NCBI GenBank assembly: GCA_947628595.1
Contig: CANRAN010000071.1
Location: 1-6,994, forward strand
Length of the DNA: 6,994 nucleotides
DNA from: an uncultured Clostridia bacterium
GTDB lineage: Bacteria; Bacillota; Clostridia; Oscillospirales; Acutalibacteraceae
Direction of reading: 5' to 3'
Below are positions 6,181 through 6,994 of the stretch, piece after piece (the first letter of the stretch is position 1; each line of letters starts with the position of its first letter). The position numbers were made by a program, and so were the translations under genes. Under the pieces are notes generated by a model that was given only the letters and a program-made list of their open reading frames with translations, did not search any database and was not told the origin of the DNA.

Positions 6181-6374
6181 ATGGAATGTGATTGTTTGTA
6201 GGTTCCGGTCTTTATGGTGCGGTTTTCGCACAGAAGACAAGTGAAGTCGAAATGAGTATGCTTGTAATTGACAATCGTCGCCATTTAATATGTACACATT
6301 TAACAAAATGTGGGGGAGTGGTAATGCCGGAAGATGCGGCTGCAAAAACGAAGAGCAGCGTAAAGAAATTACCG
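6181..6374 (+). pseudogene. glf: Decayed remnant of UDP-galactopyranose mutase
   Basis: An ATG at 6181 with AAAGGG 9 bases upstream begins MECDCL and hits TAG. One frame over, from 6192, the reading continues FVGSGLYGAVFAQ and MLVIDNRRH, the FAD-binding Rossmann start of Glf; about four bases seem lost in the usual LIVGSG region. After RRH the text jumps to FNMYTFNKMWG (6284 onward), which in intact Glf lies some 60-65 residues further on. An extra G in the G-run at 6312-6316 shifts to VVMPEDAAAK, and a lost base after it shifts back to EEQRKEITG (to ~6374). Glf makes UDP-galactofuranose from UDP-galactopyranose for surface glycans. One large deletion, three small indels and no C-terminal two-thirds make this a clear pseudogene. 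It follows the FrhB-like gene by 20 bases, the original operon order. Confidence 0.75.
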
Positions 6375-6488
6375 GATGTAGCCAATAAGAATATAACATG
6401 GCACTCAAGCGTTGATCAGGTTGCAAAAGTGTTAAATAACGACAAGATCACTGTGGTAGGTGTGGGTACTGCTGTATTAAAAAATTAA
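6375..6488 (+). pseudogene. Fragment of a Big_2 (bacterial Ig-like) domain
   Basis: Directly after the glf remnant, the same frame reads DVANKNITWHSSVDQVAK, then NNDKITVVGVGTAVLKN and stops. NKNITW.SS....A.V...G.(I/V)T.VGVGTA is the signature of Big_2 domains, found in cell-surface adhesins and extracellular enzymes of Firmicutes. Only about 37 residues are present, with no start of their own, signal peptide or anchor. The fragment has no logical link to Glf, so two unrelated gene pieces appear to have been joined by deletion or recombination near 6370-6378. Confidence 0.6.
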
Positions 6489-6515
6489 AATCCGTCGCTC
6501 ATGATCGGCGATAAT

Positions 6516-6600
6516 AGAGAGTAGGCTGCTCGTTAATCGGGCAGCCTACATCTTACACCTCCGTGCGTACCGTCCAGTACACGGAGGTTCAATAATTTAG
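6516..6600 (-). mobile_element. Probable 3'-end relic of a group II intron (domain V and VI-like hairpins)
   Basis: Read on the minus strand, ACCTCCGT (6588-6581) pairs with ACGGAGGT (6564-6557). Inside is a second stem, GTACT/GGTAC, with a GGAC loop and a two-base GC bulge on the 3' side: the architecture of group II intron domain V. The sequence downstream, GGAGGTGTAAGATG, resembles the GGTGGTGTGAGAGG that follows domain V in many bacterial introns. Next comes a 12-bp hairpin with a 5-base loop (6549-6521), then CTCTAT, in the place of domain VI and the 3' splice site. No bulged A is seen in the domain VI-like stem, and the domain V triad position reads CTC instead of the expected AGC/CGC. 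No reverse transcriptase is encoded upstream to the window end, so this would be a truncated, dead copy. The alternative is an unrelated pair of structured elements. Confidence 0.5.
6521..6549. repeat. Strong 12-bp inverted repeat
   Basis: GTAGGCTGCTCG (6521-6532) pairs with CGGGCAGCCTAC (6538-6549): eleven Watson-Crick pairs plus one G-U around TTAAT. It lacks a T-tract on both sides, so despite lying after the FrhB/glf remnant it does not look like a standard terminator. It is best read as domain VI of the intron relic. Confidence 0.75.
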
Positions 6601-6994
6601 GTGCGGTGTATTCCGGCAAAGAATCATACCCGAGTGATAACCATGCTTTATTGTTTAAGAATACTTGCTCCACGGCAACAGTCCCTGCTGCCATGCCAGG
6701 TAAACTGTGATGATTTATAATCAGACAAAGATTCTGCATTGAGCTGTGATTTTGCGGCGGATTTATGTTTTATAATGCATAGATACATTCACACATTTTA
6801 CAGGTTCCGGGGCTAAAACAATTGCTGAGGGTTTAACTAAAGGAATATACTCACAAAAAGCACAATAATATTAATAATCTATGCACATTCAGCATTATGA
6901 GGTCTTTGTAGGGTTATTTTTGTGCAAAAATGCCTGTTTTTAGAAAAATACTGCATATACGTTGTGATTTTTGCAAATTTTGGATTTGTTGTTG
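6601..6994. other. AT-rich tail without a supportable gene
   Basis: No frame has a convincing start, SD and recognisable product. A minus-strand frame at 6533-6739 is open, but its 3' third is the hairpin region, so it is probably intron-derived noncoding DNA. On the plus strand about 25 codons from 6777 (reading ...FTGSGAKTIAEGL... to a TAA near 6866) could be a gene tail that I do not recognise. TGCATAGAT at 6776-6784 is inverted at 6877-6885, and GCAAAAAT at 6924-6931 at 6967-6974; both are short and may be chance. Confidence 0.5.

Noticed and set aside
6521..6588. Tandem hairpins as transcription terminators of the FrhB/glf unit
   Set aside because: Stems are strong, but neither is followed by a T-tract on the plus strand, and the bulged architecture fits intron domain V better.
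6533..6739. Minus-strand 68-codon open frame as a small protein
   Set aside because: It runs through the structured hairpin region and has no SD or recognisable domain; better explained as intron-derived noncoding sequence.

Overview
The window looks like a piece of accessory DNA from a low-GC Firmicute. A Ruminococcus-like gut or rumen clostridial relative is my best guess. The basis is the AT-rich composition, strong GGAGG-type ribosome binding sites, a TTG start behind a canonical SD, and the protein families present. No tRNA, rRNA, CRISPR array or intact transposase is visible.

Left edge (1-389): the first 46 codons of an ArsR/SmtB-type metal-sensing repressor run off the window on the minus strand. 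They start at a TTG codon and have their own promoter.

Centre (390-4250, minus strand): a compact two-gene operon. The first gene encodes a 675-residue protein with a complete-looking HD phosphohydrolase core and a C-terminal RyR-type domain. After 44 bases comes a 496-residue protein with an N-terminal TIR domain (predicted catalytic Glu present), a Pro/Lys/Glu-rich linker and two tandem copies of a ~100-residue domain. The combination suggests a nucleotide-centred immune module: the TIR enzyme would make or destroy an NAD-derived nucleotide, the RyR domain would sense it, and the HD domain would act on nucleotides. This is the most interesting item in the window and is inference from domain content. 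A promoter with an extended -10 about 260 bases upstream predicts a long leader containing a strong dyad.

Right part (4535-6490, plus strand): a broken fragment of an exopolysaccharide cluster. A perfect-consensus sigma-A promoter and a 5'-end hairpin lie between two 18-base direct repeats. They precede a truncated tail of a Wzx-like flippase, one intact gene for an FrhB/FdhB-like iron-sulfur protein, a decayed glf (UDP-galactopyranose mutase) remnant and a stray Big_2 (bacterial Ig-like) fragment. Flippase, FrhB-like protein and Glf commonly occur together in surface-polysaccharide loci, so the FrhB-like gene appears to be the survivor of a collapsed cluster.

Right edge (6490-6994): two adjacent strong hairpins. 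Read on the minus strand, they resemble domains V and VI at the 3' end of a group II intron, with no reverse transcriptase gene left. The rest is AT-rich and has no gene I can support. Overall, an intact candidate defence operon sits beside gene debris and mobile-element relics.
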